A program made the position numbers and the translations under genes. Below the pieces are notes generated by a model. The model saw only the letters and a program-made list of their open reading frames with translations, did no database searches and was not told the origin of the DNA. Below, piece by piece: positions 24,155-38,974 of a DNA stretch of 64,000 bases (position 1 is its first letter; each line of letters opens with the position of its first letter). The DNA is from Eutreptiella sp. 'Long Island Sound 2002' (Eukaryota; Euglenozoa; Euglenophyceae; Eutreptiales; Eutreptiaceae): assembly GCA_964036045.1 (NCBI GenBank), contig OZ038380.1, positions 8,269,913-8,333,912 of the forward strand, given 5' to 3'.

Positions 24155-25429
24155 TGCCGCAAAAAACACATGCTGTGACCCCAGTTTTGTGTGCAATAAT
24201 GATTTACCACAGTCCAATCATGACTTCTGCACAAAGGCTGCATGGCCAAGACCGAGCCAGTTTTGGGGCATAGTGGCCACAATGTGGGGCACAAACTGTG
24301 AGTGCAGCATTGCCGCAAAAAACACATGGTGAGACCCCAGTTTTGTGTGTAATAATGATTTACCACAGTCCAATCATGACTTCTGCACAAAGGCTGCATG
24401 GCCAAGACCGAGCCAGTTTTGGGGCATTGTGACCACAATGTGGGGCACAAACAGTGAGTGCAGCATTGCCGCAAAACACATACGGTGAGGCCCCAGTTTT
24501 GTGTGTAATAATGATTTACCACAGTCCAATGATGACTTCTGCACAAAAACTGCATGGCCAAGACCGAGCCAGTTTTGGGGCACAGTGGCCACAATGTGGG
24601 GCACAAACAGTGAGTGCAGCATTGCCGCAAAAAACACATGGTGAGACCCCTGTTTTGTGTGCAATAAAGATTTACCACAGTCCAACCATGACGTCTGCAC
24701 AAGGGCTGCATGGCCAAGACCGAGCCAGTTTCGGAGCATTGTGACCACAACGAGGGGCACAAACTGTGAGTGCAGCATTGCCGCAAAAAACACATGGTGA
24801 GACCCCTGTTTTGTGTGTAATAATGATTTACCACAGTCCAACCATGACTTCTGCACAAAGGATGCATGGCCAAGACCGAGCCAGTTTTGGGGCACAGTGG
24901 CCACAATGTGGGGCACAAACAGTGAGTGCACCATTGCCGCAAAAAACACATGGTGAGACCCCTGTTTTGTGTGCAATAATGATTTACCACAGTCCAACCA
25001 TGACTTCTGCACAAAGGCTGCATGGCCAAGACCGAGCCAGTTTTGGAGCATTGTGACCACAATGTGGGGCACAAACTGTGAGTGCAGCATTGCCGCAAAA
25101 AACACATGGTTAGACCCCTGTTTTGTGTGTAATAATGATTTACCACAGTCCAACCATGACTTCTGCACAAAGGCTGCATGGCCAAGACCGAGCCAGTTTT
25201 GGAGCATTGTGACCACAATGTGGGGCACAAACAGTGAGTGCAGCATTGCCGCAAAAAGCACATGGTTAGACCCCAGTTTTGTGTGTAATAATGATTTACC
25301 ACAGTCCAACCATGACTTCTGCACAAAGGCTGCATGGCCAAGACCCAGCCAGTTTTGGAGCACAGTGGCCACAATGTGGGGCACAAACAGTGAGTGCAGC
25401 ATTGCCGCAAAAAATACATGGTTAGACCC

Positions 25430-26520
25430 CAGTTTTGTGTGTAATAATGATTTACCACAGTCCAACCATGACTTCCGCACAAAGGCTGCATGGCCAAGAC
25501 CGAGCCAGTTTTGGGGCATAGTGGCCACAATGTGGGGCACAAACAGTGAGTGCAGCATTGCCGCAAAAAACACATGGTTAGACCCCAGTTTTGTGTGTAA
25601 TAATGATTTACCACAGTCCAACCATGACTTCTGCACAAAGGCTGCATGGCCAAGACCGAGCCAGTTTTGGAGCATTGTGGCCACAATGTGGGGCACAAAC
25701 AGTGAGTGCAGCATTGCCACAAAAAACACATGCTGAGACCCCAGTTTTGTGTGTAATAATGATTTACCACAGTCCAACCATAACTTCCGCACAAAGGCTG
25801 CATGGCCAAGACCGAGCCAGCTTTGGGGCACAGTGGCCACAATGTGGGGCACAAACAGTGAGTGCAGCATTGCCGCAAAAAACACATGGTTAGACCCCAG
25901 TTTTGTGTGCAATAATGATTTACCACAGTCCAACCATGACTTCTGCACAAAGGCTGCATGGCCAAGACCGAGCCAGTTTTGGAGCATTGTGGCCACAATG
26001 TGGGGCACAAACAGTGAGTGCAGCATTGCCACAAAAAACACATGCTGAGACCCCAGTTTTGTGTGTAAGAATGATTTACCACAGTCCAACCATGACTTCC
26101 GCACAAAGGCTGCATGGCCAAGACCGAGCCAGCTTTGGGGCACAGTGGCCACAATGTGGGGCACAAACAGTGAGTGCAGCATTGCCGCAAAAAACACATG
26201 GTTAGACCCCAGTTTTGTGTGCAATAATGATTTACCACAGTCCAACCATGACTTCTGCACAAAGGCTGCATGGCCAAGACCGAGGCAGTTTTGGAGCATT
26301 GTGGCCACAATGTGGGGCACAAACTGTGAGTGCAGCATTGCCGCAAAAAACACATGCTGAGACCCCAGTCTTGTGTGTAATAATGATTTACCACAGTCCA
26401 ATCATGACTTCTGCACAAAGGCTGCATGGCCAAGACCGAGCCAGCTTTGGGGCACAGTGGCCACAATGTGGGGCACAAACAGTGAGTGCAGCATTGCCGC
26501 AAAAAACACATGGTTAGACC
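25430..26520. repeat. Dimeric (312 bp) higher-order repeat
   Basis: Alternating units recur every 312 bases across three to four copies. One unit has tgacttccgcac with agccagctttgggg and is followed by acatggttag. The other has tgacttctgcac with gagcattgtggcc, cattgccacaaa and acatgctgag. Small differences separate the copies (for example ataacttccgc near 25781, taagaatgattt near 26068 and gaccgaggcag near 26279). This is the clearest strict dimer pattern in the window. Confidence 0.8.
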
Positions 26521-26962
26521 CCGGTTTTGTGTGTAATAATGATTTACCACAGTCCAATCATGACTTCTGCACAAAGGCTGCATGGCCAAGACCGAGCCAG
26601 TTTTGGAGCATTGTGGCCACAATGTGGGGCACAAACTGTGAGTGCAGCATTGCCGCAAAAAACACATGGTTAGACCCCAGTTTTGTGTGTAATAATGATT
26701 TACCACAGTCCAACCATGACTTCTGCACAAAGGCTGCATGGCGGGGACCGAGCCAGTTTTGAAGCACAGTGGCCACAATGTGGGGCACAAACTGTGAGTG
26801 CAGCATTGCCGCAAAAAACACATGGTGTGACCCCAGTTTTGTGTGTAATAATGATTTACCACAGTCCAACCATGACTTCCGCACAAAGGCTGCATGGCCA
26901 AGACCGAGCCAGTTTTGGAGCATTGTGGCCACAATGTGGGGCACAAACTGTGAGTGCAGCAT

Positions 26963-27117
26963 TGCCGCAAAAAACACATGGTTAGACCCAGTTTTGTGTG
27001 CAATAATGATTTACCACAGTCCAACCATGACTTCTGCACAAAGGCTGCATGGCCGGGACCGAGCCAGTTTTGGGGCACGGTGGCCACAATGTGGGGCACA
27101 AACAGTGAGTGCAGCAT
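26963..27117. repeat. 155-bp monomer with a C deletion
   Basis: The ccccag of the consensus reads cccag at about 26988-26991 (gttagacccagttttgtg). It is a private one-base deletion. It makes frames that differ on either side appear fused, which explains a hybrid minus-strand open frame spanning 22813-27975. Confidence 0.9.
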
Positions 27118-29900
27118 TACCACAAAAAACACATGCTGAGACCCCAGTTTTGTGGGTAATAATGATTTACCACAGTCCAACCATGACTTCCGCACAAAGG
27201 CTGCATGGCCAAGACCGAGCCAGCTTTGGGGCACAGTGGCCACAATGTGGGGCACAAACAGTGAGTGCAGCATTGCCGCAAAAAACACATGGTTAGACCC
27301 CGGTTTTGTGTGTAATAATGATTTACCACAGTCCAACCATGACTTCTGCACAAAGGCTGCATGGCCAAGACCGAGCCAGTTTTGGAGCATTGTGGCCACA
27401 ATGTGGGGCACAAACTGTGAGTGCAGCATTGCCGCAAAAAACACATGGTTAGACCCCAGTTTTGTGTGCAATAATGATTTACCACAGTTCAACCATGACT
27501 TCTGCTCAAAGGCTGCATGGCCGGGACCGAGCCAGTTTTGGGGCACAGTGGCCACAATGTGGGGCACAAACTGTGAGTGCAGCATTGCCGCAAAAAACAC
27601 ATGGTGTGACCCCAGTTTTGTGTGTAATAATGATTTACCACAGTCCAACCATGACTTCTGCACAAAGGATGCATGGCCAAGACCGAGCCAGTTTTGGAGC
27701 AGTGTGACCACAATGTGGGGCACAAACAGTGAGTGCAGCATTGCCGCAAAAAGCACGTGGTGAGACCCCAGTTTTGTGTGCAATAATGATTTACCACAGT
27801 CCAACCATGACTTCTGCACAAAGGCTGCATGGCCGGGACCGAGCCAGTTTTGGGGCACGGTGGCCACAATGTGGGGCACAAACAGTGAGTGCAGCATTGC
27901 CGCAAAAAACACATGCTGAGACCCCAGTTTTGTGTGTAATAATGATTTACCACAGTCCAACCATGACTTCCGCACAAAGGCTGCATGGCCAAGACCGAGC
28001 TAGCTTTGGGGCACAGTGGCCACAATGTGGGGCACAAACAGTGAGTGCAGCATTGCCGCAAAAAACACATGGTTAGACCCCGGTTTTGTGTGCAATAATG
28101 ATTTACCACAGTCCAACCATGACTTCTGCACAAAGGCTGCATGGCCAAGACCGAGCCAGTTTTGGAGCATTGTGGCCACAATGTGGGGCACAAACTGTGA
28201 GTGCAGCATTGCCGCAAAAAACACATGGTTAGACCCCAGTTTTGTGTGCAATAATGATTTACCACAGTTCAACCATGACTTCTGCACAAAGGCTGCATGG
28301 CCGGGACCGAGCCAGTTTTGGGGCACAGTGGCCACAATGTGGGGCACAAACTGTGAGTGCAGCATTGCCGCAAAAAACACATGGTGTGACCCCAGTTTTG
28401 TGTGTAATAATGATTTAACACAGTCCAACCATGACTTCTGCACAAGGGATGCATGGCCAAGACCGAGCCAGTTTTGGAGCATTGTGACCACAATGTGGGG
28501 CACAAACTGTGAGTGCAGCATTGCCACAAAAAACACATGCTGAGACCCCAGTTTTGTGTGTAATAATGATTTACCACAGTCCAACCATGACATCCGCACA
28601 AAGGCTGCATGGCCAAGACCGAGCCAGCTTTGGGGCACAGTGGCCACAATGTGGGGCACAAACAGTGAGTGCAGCATTGCCGCAAAAAACACATGGTTAG
28701 ACCCCGGTTTTGTGTGTAATAATGATTTACCACAGTCCAACCATGACTTCTGCACAAAGGCTGCATGGCCAAGACCGAGCCAGTTTTGGAGCATTGTGGC
28801 CACAATGTGGGGCACAAACTGTGAGTGCAGCATTGCCGCAAAAAACACATGGTTAGACCCCAGTTTTGTGTGCAATAATGATTTACCACAGTTCAACCAT
28901 GACTTCTGCTCAAAGGCTGCATGGCCGGGACCGAGCCAGTTTTGGGGCACAGTGGCCACAATGTGGGGCACAAACTGTGAGTGCAGCATTGCCGCAAAAA
29001 ACACATGGTGTGACCCCAGTTTTGTGTGTAATAATGATTTACCACAGTCCAACCATGACTTCTGCACAAAGGATGCATGGCCAAGACCGAGCCAGTTTTG
29101 GAGCATTGTGACCACAATGTGGGGCACAAACAGTGAGTGCAGCATTGCCGCAAAAAGCACGTGGTGAGACCCCAGTCTTGTGTGCAATAATGATTTACCA
29201 CAGTCCAACCATGACTTCTGCACAAAGGCTGCATGGCCGGGACCGAGCCAGTTTTGGGGCACGGTGGCCACAATGTGGGGCACAAACAGTGAGTGCAGCA
29301 TAGCCACAAAAAACACATGCTGAGACCCCAGTTTTGTGTGTAATAATGATTTACCACAGTCCAACCATGACTTCCGCACAAAGGCTGCATGGCCAAGACC
29401 GAGCCAGCTTTGGGGCACAGTGGCCACAATGTGGGGCACAAACAGTGAGTGCAGCATTGCCGCAAAAAACACATGGTTAGCCCCCAGTTTTGTGTGCAAT
29501 AATGATTTACCACAGTCCAACCATGACTTCTGCACAAAGGCTGCATGGCCAAGACCGAGCCAGTTTTGGAGCATTGTGGCCACAATGTGGGGCACAAACT
29601 GTGAGTGCAGCATTGCCGCAAAAAACACATGGTTAGACCCCAGTTTTGTGTGCAATAATGATTTACCACAGTTCAATCATGACTTCTGCACAAAGGCTGC
29701 ATGGCCGGGACCGAGCCAGTTTTGGGGCACAGTGGCCACAATGTGGGGCACAAACTGTGAGTGCAGCATTGCCGCAAAAAACACATGCTGAGACCCCAGT
29801 TTTGTGTGTAATAATGATTTACCACAGTCCAACCATGACATCCGCACAAAGGCTGCATGGCCAAGACCGAGCCAGCTTTGGGGCACAGTGGCCACAATGT
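27118..29900. repeat. 9-monomer (1,404 bp) duplication rich in the ggccgggaccg variant
   Basis: About 27118-28500 and 28522-29900 align at an offset of 1,404. Shared rare forms are cagttcaaccatg with ttctgctcaaagg (27487, 28891), gcatggccgggaccg, ggggcacggtggcc, catggtgtgacc and aaaagcacgtggtgag. Differences include gagcagtgtg versus gagcattgtg near 27698, gagctagcttt versus gagccagcttt near 27998, and gtcttgtg in the second copy. A unit such as the first one here starts with the private form cattaccac. Confidence 0.8.
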
Positions 29901-32577
29901 GGGGCACAAACAGTGAGTGCAGCATTGCCGCAAAAAACACATGGTTAGACCCCGGTTTTGTGTGTAATAATGATTTACCACAGTCCAACCATGACTTCTG
30001 CACAAAGGCTGCATGGCCAAGACCGAGCCAGTTTTGGAGCATTGTGGTCACAATGTGGGGCACAAACTGCGAACGCAGCATTGCCGCAAAAAACACATGG
30101 TTAGACCCCAGTTTTGTGTGCAATAATGATTTACCACAGTCCAACCATGACTTCTGCACAAAGGCTGCATGGCCGGGACCGAGCCAGTTTTGGGGCACAG
30201 TGGCCACAATGTGGGGCACAAACTGTGAGTGCAGCATTGCCGCAAAAAACACATGGTCTGACCCCAGTTTTGTGTGTAATAATGATTTACCACAGTCCAA
30301 CCATGACTTCTGCACAAAGGATGCATGGCCAAGACCGAGCCAGTTTTGGAGCATTGTGACCACAATGTGGGGCACAAACAGTGAGTGCAGCATTGCCGCA
30401 AAAAGCACGTGGTGAGACCCCAGTTTTGTGTGTAATAATGATTTACCACAGTCCAACCATGACTTCTGCACAAAAACTGCATGGCCAAGACCGAGCCAGT
30501 TTTGGGGCATAGTGGCCACAATCTGGGGCACAAACTGTGAGTGCAGCATTGCCGCAAAAAACATACGGTGAGGCCCCAGTTTTGTGTGTAATAATGATTT
30601 ACCACAGTCCAATCATGACTTCTGCACAAAAACTGCATGGCCAAGACCGAGCCAGTTTTGGGGCACAGTGGCCACAATGTGGGGCACAAACTGTGAGTGC
30701 AGCATTGCCGCAAAAAACACATGGTTAGACCCCAGTTTTGTGTGTAATAATGATTTACCACAGTCCAATCATGACTTCTGCACAAAAACTGCATGGCCAA
30801 GACCGAGCCAGTTTTGGGGCATAGTGGCCACAATGTGGGGCACAAACTGTGAGTGCAGCATTGCCGCAAAAAACATACGGTGAGGCCCCAGTTTTGTGTG
30901 TAATAATGATTTACCACAGTCCAATCATGCCTTCTGCACAAAAACTGCATGGCCAAGACCGAGCCAGTTTTGGGGCATAGTGGCCACAATGTGCGGCACA
31001 AACTGTGAGTGCAGCATTGTCGCAAAAATCACATGGTGAGACCCCTGTTTTGTGTGCAATAATGATTTACCACAGTGCAACCATGACTTCTGCACAAAAA
31101 CTGCATGGCCAAGACCGAGCCAGTTTTGGGGCACAGTGGCCACAATGTGGTGCACAAACTGTGAGTGCAGCATTGCCGCAAAAAACACATGGTGAGACCC
31201 CTGTTTTGTGTGCAATAATGATTTACCACAGTCCAATCATGACTTCTGCACAAAGGCTGCATGGCCAAGACCGAGCCAGTTTTGGGGCATTGTGACCACA
31301 ATGTGGGGCACAAACAGTGAGTGCAGCATTGCCGCAAAAAACACATGGTGAGACCCCAGTCTTGTGTGTAATAATGATTTACCACAGTCCAACCATGACT
31401 TCTGCACAAAGGCTGCATGGCCAAGACCGAGCCAGTTTTGGGGCACAGTGGCCACAATGTGGGGCACAAACTGTGAGTGCAGCATTGCCGCAAAAAACAC
31501 ATGGTGAGACCCCTGTTTTGTGTGCAATAATGATTTACCACAGTCCAACCATGACTTCTGCACAAAGGCTGCATGCCCAAGACCGAGCCAGTTTTGGAGC
31601 ATTGTGACCACACTGTGGGGCACAAACTGTGAGTGCAGCATTGCCGCAAAAAACACATGGTGAGACCCCTGTTTTGTGTGCAATAATGATTTACCACAGT
31701 CCAACCATGACTTCTGCACAAAGGCTGCATGGCCAAGACCGAGCCAGTTTCGGAGCATTGTGACCACAATGAGGGGCACAAACTGTGAGTGCAGCATTGC
31801 CGCAAAAAACATACGGTGAGACCCCAGTTTTGTGTGTAATAATGATTTACCACAGTCCAACCGTGAGTTCTGCACAAAGGATGCATGGCCAAGACCGAGC
31901 CAGTTTTGGGGCACAGTGGCCACAATGTGGGGCACAAACAGTGAGTGCAGCATTGCCGCAAAAAACACATGGTGAGACCCCAGTTTTGTGTGCAATAATG
32001 ATTTACCACAGTCCAACCATGACTTCTGCACAAAGGCTGCATGGCCAAGACCGAGCCAGTTTTGGAGCATTGTGACCACAATGAGGGGCACAAACTGTGA
32101 GTGCAGCATTGCCGCAAAAAACACATGTTTAGACACCTGTTTTGTGTGTAATAATGATTTACCACAGTCCAACCATGACTTCTGCAAAAAGGCTGCATGG
32201 CCAAGACCGAGCCAGTTTTGGAGCATTGTGACCACAATGAGGGGCACAAACTGTGAGTGCAGCATTGCCGCAAAAAACACATAGTTAGACCCCAGTTTTG
32301 TGTGTAATAATGATTTACCACAGTCCAACCATGACCTCTGCACAAAGGATGCATGGCCAAGACCGAGCCAGTTTTGGGGCACAGTGGCCACAATGTGGGG
32401 CACAAACTGTGAGTGCAGCATTGCCGCAAAAAACACATGGTGAGACCCCAGTCTTGTGTGTAATAATGATTTACCACAGTCCAACCATGACTTCCGCACA
32501 AAGGCTGCATGGCCAAGACCGACCCAGTTTTGGAGCATTGTGACCACAATGTGGGGCACAAACAGTGAGTGCAGCAT

Positions 32578-32734
32578 TGCCGCAAAAAACACATGGTTAG
32601 ACCCCAGTTTTGTGTGTAATAATGATTTACCACAGTCACAATCATGACTTCTGCACAAAGGATGCATGGCCAAGACCGAGCCAGCTTTGGGGCACAGTGG
32701 CCACAATGTGGGGCACAAACAGTGAGTGCAGCAT
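32578..32734. repeat. 157-bp monomer with an extra A, copy 1 of 3
   Basis: The consensus cagtccaatcatg reads cagtcacaatcatg at about 32635-32648. The unit then has caaaggatgcatgg and agccagctttgggg. The same set appears at 39756 and 42410, so all three descend from one insertion. Confidence 0.95.
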
Positions 32735-33069
32735 TGCCGCAAAAAACACATGGTGAGACCCCTGTTTTGTGTGCAATAATGATTTACCACAGTCCAACCA
32801 TGACTTCTGCACAAAGGCTGCATGGCCAAGACCGAGCCAGTTTTGGAGCATTGTGACCACAATGAGGGGCACAAACTGTGAGTGCAGCATTGCCGCAAAA
32901 AACACATGGTTAGACACCTGTTTTGTGTGTAATAATGATTTACCACAGTCCAACCATGACTTCTGCACAAAGGCTGCATGGCCAAGACCGAGCCAGTTTT
33001 GGAGCATTGTGACCACAATGAGGGGCACAAACTGTGAGTGCAGCATTGCCGCAAAAAACACATGGTTAG

Positions 33070-36000
33070 ACCCCAGTTTTGTGTGTAATAATGATTTACC
33101 ACAGTCCAACCATGACCTCTGCACAAAGGCTGCATGGCCAAGACCGAGCCAGCTTTGGAGCATTGTGGCCACAATGTGGGGCACAAACAGTGAGTGCAGC
33201 ATTGCCACAAAAAACACATGCTGAGACCCCAGTTTTGTGTGTAATAATGATTTACCACAGTCCAACCATGACTTGCGCACAAAGGCTGCATGGCCAAGAC
33301 CGAGCCAGTTTTGGAGCATTGTGGCCACAATGTGGGGCACAAACTGTGAGTGCAGCATTGCCGCAAAAAACACATGGTTAGACCCCAGTTTTGTGTGCAA
33401 TGATGATTTACCACAGTCCAACCATGCCTTCTGCACAAAGGCTGCATGGCCGGGACCGAGCCAGTTTTGGGGCACAGTGGCCACAATGTGGGGCACAAAC
33501 TGTGAGTGCAGCATTGCAGCAAAAAACACATGGTGTGACCCCAGTTTTGTGTGCAATAATGATTTACCACAGTCCAACCATGACTTCTGCACAAAGGATG
33601 CATGGCCAAGACCGAGCCAGTTTTGGAGCATTGTGACCATAATGTGGGGCACAAACTGTGAGTGCAGCATTGCCGCAAAAAGCACGTGGTGAGACCCCAG
33701 TTTTGTGTGTAATAATGATTTACCACAGTCCAACCATGACTTCTGCACAAAAACTGCATGGCCAAGACCGAGCCAGTTTTGGGGCATAGTGGCCACAATG
33801 TGGGGCACAAACTGTGAGTGCAGCATTGCCGCAAAAAACATACGGTGAGACCCCAGTTTTGTGTGTAATAATGATTTACCACAGTCCAATCATGACTTCT
33901 GCACAAAAACTGCATGGCCAAGACCGAGCCAGTTTTGGGGCACAGTGGCCACAATGTGGGGCACAAACTGTGAGTGCAGCATTGCCGCAAAAAATACATG
34001 GTTAGACCCCAGTTTTGTGTGTAATAATGATTTACCACAGTCCAATCATGACTTCTGCACAAAAACTGCATGGCCAAGACCGAGCCAGTTTTGGGGCATA
34101 GTGGCCACAATGTGCGGCACAAACTGTGAGTGCAGCATTGCCGCAAAAAACATACGGTGAGGCCCCAGTTTTGTGTGTAATAATGATTTACCACAGTCCA
34201 ATCATGACTTCTGCACAAAAACTGCATGGCCAAGACCGAGCCAGTTTTGGGGCATAGTGGCCACAATGTGGAGCACAAACTGTGAGTGCAGCATTGCCGC
34301 AAAAAATACATGGTTAGACCCCAGTTTTGTGTGTAATAATGATTTACCACAGTCCAATCATGACTTCTGCACAAAAACTGCATGGCCAAGACCGAGCCAG
34401 TTTTGGGGCATAGTGGCCACAATGTGCGGCACAAACTGTGAGTGCAGCAGTGCCGCAAAAAACATACGGTGAGACCCGAGTTTTGTGTGCAATAATGATT
34501 TACCACAGTCCAACCATGACTTCTGCACAAAGGCTGCATGGCCAGGACCGAGCCAGTTTCGGGGCACAGTGGCCACAATGAGGCGTACAAACTGTGAGTG
34601 CAGCATTGCCGCAAAAAACACATGGTGAGACCCCAGTTTTGTGTGAATTAATGATTTACCACAGTCCAATCATGACTTCTGTAAAAAAACTGCATGGCCA
34701 AGACCGAGCCAGTTTTGGGGCACAGTGGCCACAATGTGGGGCACAAACTGTGAGTGCAGCATTGCCGCAAAAAATACATGGTTAGACCCCAGTTTGGTGT
34801 GTAATAATGATTTACCACAGTCCAACCATGACCTCTGCACAAAGGCTGCATGGCCAAGACCGAGCCAGCTTTGGAGCATTGTGGCCACAATGTGGGGCAC
34901 AAACAGTGAGTGCAGCATTGCCACAAAAAACACATGCTGAGACCCCAGTTTTGTGTGTAATAATGATTTACCACAGTCCAACCATGACTTCCGCACAAAG
35001 GCTGCATGGCCAAGACCGAGCCAGCTTTGGGGCACAGTGGCCACAATGTGGGGCACAAACAGTGAGTGCAGCATTGCCGCAAAAAACACATGGTTAGACC
35101 CCGGTTTTGTGTGTAATAATGATTTACCACAGTCCAACCATGACTTCTGCACAAAGGCTGCATGGCCAAGACCGAGCCAGTTTTGGAGCATTGTGGCCAC
35201 AATGTGGGGCACAAACTGTGAGTGCAGCATTGCCGCAAAAAACACATGGTTAGACCCCAGTTTTGTGTGCAATGATGATTTACCACAGTCCAACCATGCC
35301 TTCTGCACAAAGGCTGCATGGCCGGGACCGAGCCAGTTTTGGGGCACAGTGGCCACAATGTGGGGCACAAACTGTAAGTGCAGCATTGCCGCAAAAAACA
35401 CATGGTGTGACCCCAGTTTTGTGTGCAATAATGATTTACCACAGTCCAACCATGACTTCTGCACAAAGGATGCATGGCCAAGACCGAGCCAGTTTTGGAG
35501 CATTGTGACCATAATGTGGGGCACAAACTGTGAGTGCAGCATTGCCGCAAAAAGCACATGGTGAGACCCCAGTTTTGTGTGTAATAATGATTTACCACAG
35601 TCCAACCATGACTTCTGCACAAAAACTGCATGGCCAAGACCGAGCCAGTTTTGGGGCATAGTGGCCACAATGTGGGGCACAAACTGTGAGTGCAGCATTG
35701 CCGCAAAAAACATACGGTGAGACCCCAGTTTTGTGTGTAATAATGATTTACCACAGTCCAATCATGACTTCTGCACAAAAACTGCATGGCCAAGACCGAG
35801 CCAGTTTTGGGGCACAGTGGCGGCAATGTGGGGCACAAACTGTGAGTGCAGCATTGCCGCAAAAAATACATGGTTAGACCCCAGTTTTGTGTGTAATAAT
35901 GATTTACCACAGTCCAATCATGACTTCTGCACAAAAACTGCATGGCCAAGACCGAGCCAGTTTTGGGGCATAGTGGCCACAATGTGCGGCACAAACTGTG

Positions 36001-37760
36001 AGTGCAGCATTGCCGCAAAAAACATACGGTGAGGCCCCAGTTTTGTGTGTAATAATGATTTACCACAGTCCAACCATGACTTCTGCACAAAAACTGCATG
36101 GCCAAGACCGAGCCAGTTTTGGGGCCCAGTGGCCACAATGTGGAGCACAAACTGTGAGTGCAGCATTGCCGCAAAAAATACATGGTTAGACCCCAGTTTT
36201 GTGTGTAATAATGATTTACCACAGTCCAATCATGACTTCTGCACAAAAACTGCATGGCCAAGACCGAGCCAGTTTTGGGGCATAGTGGCCACAATGTGCG
36301 GCACAAACTGTGAGTGCAGCATTGCCGCAAAAAATACATGGTTAGACCCCAGTTTTGTGTGTAATAATGATTTACCACAGTCCAATCATGACTTCTGCAC
36401 AAAAACTGCATGGCCAAGACCGAGCCAGTTTTGGGGCATAGTGGCCACAATGTGGAGCACAAACTGTGAGTGCAGCATTGCCGCAAAAAATACATGGTTA
36501 GACCCCAGTTTTGTGTGTAATAATGATTTACCACAGTCCAATCATGACTTCTGCACAAAGGATGCATGGCCAAGACCGAGCCAGTTTTGGAGCATTGTGA
36601 CCATAATGTGGGGCACAAACTGTGAGTGCAGCATTGCCGCAAAAAGCACATGGTGAGACCCCAGTTTTGTGTGTAATAATGATTTACCACAGTCCAACCA
36701 TGACTTCTGCACAAAAACTGCATGGCCAAGACCGAGCCAGTTTTGGGGCATAGTGGCCACAATGTGGGGCACAAACTGTGAGTGCAGCATTGCCGCAAAA
36801 AACATACGGTGAGACCCCAGTTTTGTGTGTAATAATGATTTACCACAGTCCAATCATGACTTCTGCACAAAAACTGCATGGCCAAGACCGAGCCAGTTTT
36901 GGGGCACAGTGGCGGCAATGTGGGGCACAAACTGTGAGTGCAGCATTGCCGCAAAAAATACATGGTTAGACCCCAGTTTTGTGTGTAATAATGATTTACC
37001 ACAGTCCAATCATGACTTCTGCACAAAAACTGCATGGCCAAGACCGAGCCAGTTTTGGGGCATAGTGGCCACAATGTGCGGCACAAACTGTGAGTGCAGC
37101 ATTGCCGCAAAAAACATACGGTGAGGCCCCAGTTTTGTGTGTAATAATGATTTACCACAGTCCAACCATGACTTCTGCACAAAAACTGCATGGCCAAGAC
37201 CGAGCCAGTTTTGGGGCCCAGTGGCCACAATGTGGAGCACAAACTGTGAGTGCAGCATTGCCGCAAAAAATACATGGTTAGACCCCAGTTTTGTGTGTAA
37301 TAATGATTTACCACAGTCCAATCATGACTTCTGCACAAAAACTGCATGGCCAAGACCGAGCCAGTTTTGGGGCATAGTGGCCACAATGTGCGGCACAAAC
37401 TGTGAGTGCAGCATTGCCGCAAAAAACATACGGTGGGGCCCGAGTTTTGTGTGCAATAATGATTTACCACAGTCCAACCATGACTTCTGCACAAAGGCTG
37501 CATGGCCAGGACCGAGCCAGTTTTGGGGCACAGTGGCCACAATGAGGGGTACAAACTGTGAGTGCAGCATTGCCGCAAAAAACACATGGTGAGACCCCAG
37601 TTTTGTGTGAATTAATGATTTACCACAGTCCAATCATGACTTCTGCACAAAAACTGCATGGCCAAGACCGAGCCAGTTTTGGGGCACAGTGGCCACAATG
37701 TGGGGCACAAACTGTGAGTGCAGCATTGCCGCAAAAAATACATGGTTAGACCCCAGTTTG
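33070..37760. repeat. Nested 12-monomer (1,872 bp) and 7-monomer (1,092 bp) duplications
   Basis: A 12-unit offset links tgcaatgatgatttacc with accatgccttctgc (33395, 35267) and tgaccataatg (33634, 35506, also 36598). A 7-unit offset links gtggcggcaatg (35817, 36909) and ggggcccagtgg (36122, 37214). A rare form, tgtgtgaattaatg, lies at 34642 and 37606, which is 2,964 bases or 12 + 7 = 19 units, consistent with the 7-unit duplication having occurred inside the 12-unit one. Monomers here often carry aaaaaatacatggttag. Confidence 0.8.
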
Positions 37761-38974
37761 GTGTGTAATAATGATTTACCACAGTCCAATCATGACTTCT
37801 GCACAAAAACTGCATGGCCAAGACCGAGCCAGTTTTGGGGCACAGTGGCCACAATGTGGGGCACAAACTGTGAGTGCAGCATTGCCGCAAAAAATACATG
37901 GTTAGACCCCAGTTTTGTGTGCAATAATGATTTACCACAGTCCAATCATGACTTCTGCACAAAAACTGCATGGCCAAGACCGAGCCAGTTTTGGGGCATA
38001 GTGGCCACAATGTGGGGCACAAACTGTGAGTGCAGCATTGCCGCAAAAAACATACGGTGAGGCCCCAGTTTTGTGTGTAATAATGATTTACCACAGTCCA
38101 ATCATGACTTCTGCACAAAAGCTGCATGGCCAAGACCGAGCCAGTTTTGGGGCATAGTGGCCACAATGTGCGGCACAAACTGTGAGTGCAGCATTGCCGC
38201 AAAAAACATACGGTGAGACCCCAGTTTTGTGTGCAATAATGATTTACCACAGTCCAACCATGACTTCTGCACAAAGGCTGCATGGCCAAGACCGAGCCAG
38301 TTTTGGGGCACAGTGGCCACAATGTGGGGCACAAACTGTGAGTGCAGCATTGCCGCAAAAAACACATGGTGAGACCCCAGTTTTGTGTGTAATAATGATT
38401 TACCACAGTCCAATCATGACTTCTGCACAAAGGCTGCATGGCCAAGACCGAGCCAGTTTTGGGGCACAGTGACCACAATGTGGGGCACAAACTGTGAGTG
38501 CAGCATTGCCGCAAAAAACACATGGTGAGACCCCAGTTTGGTGTGTAATAATGATTTACCACAGTCCAACCATGACTTCTGCACAAAGGCTGCATGGCCA
38601 AGACCGACCCAGCTTTGGAGCATTGTGACCTCAATGAGGGGCACAAACAGTGAGTGCAGCATTGCCGCAAAAAACACATGGTGAGGCCCCAGTTTTGTGT
38701 GTAATAATGATTTACCACCGTCCAACCATGACTTCTGCACAAAGGCTGCATGGCCAAGACCGAGCCAGTTTTGGGGCACAGTGGCCACAATGTGGGGCAC
38801 AAACAGTGAGTGCAGCATTGCCGCAAAAAACACATGGTTAGACCCCAGTTTTGTGTGCAATAATGATTTACCACAGTCCAACCGTGACTTCTGCACAAAG
38901 GCTGCATGGCCAAGACCGAGCCAGTTTTGGGGCACAGTGGCCACAATGTGGGGCACAAACTGTGAGTGCAGCAT

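Larger units (their letters stand above)
22217..25060. repeat. 11-monomer (1,717 bp) duplication containing the marker monomer
   Basis: About 22217-23340 and 23934-25057 correspond at an offset of 1,717 bases, which is 11 units plus the extra T. Shared rare variants are gcaataaagattt (22946, 24663), catgacgtctgc with acaagggctg, accacaacgagggg, gtgagtgcaccattgcc and the actgtcactgcagc form after the marker unit. Differences include catggttag versus catggtgag and aacatacgg versus acacatacgg. The first extra-T unit at 20721 lies ten units earlier, so the same segment was copied twice with different unit counts. Confidence 0.85.

Noticed and set aside
22813-27975. A hybrid minus-strand protein of about 1,720 residues joining two repeat types
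   Set aside because: The switch of repeat type within the frame is caused by the one-base deletion at about 26991 and the extra T in the 23998 unit. It is the same DNA repeat read in a shifted frame, not a domain fusion.
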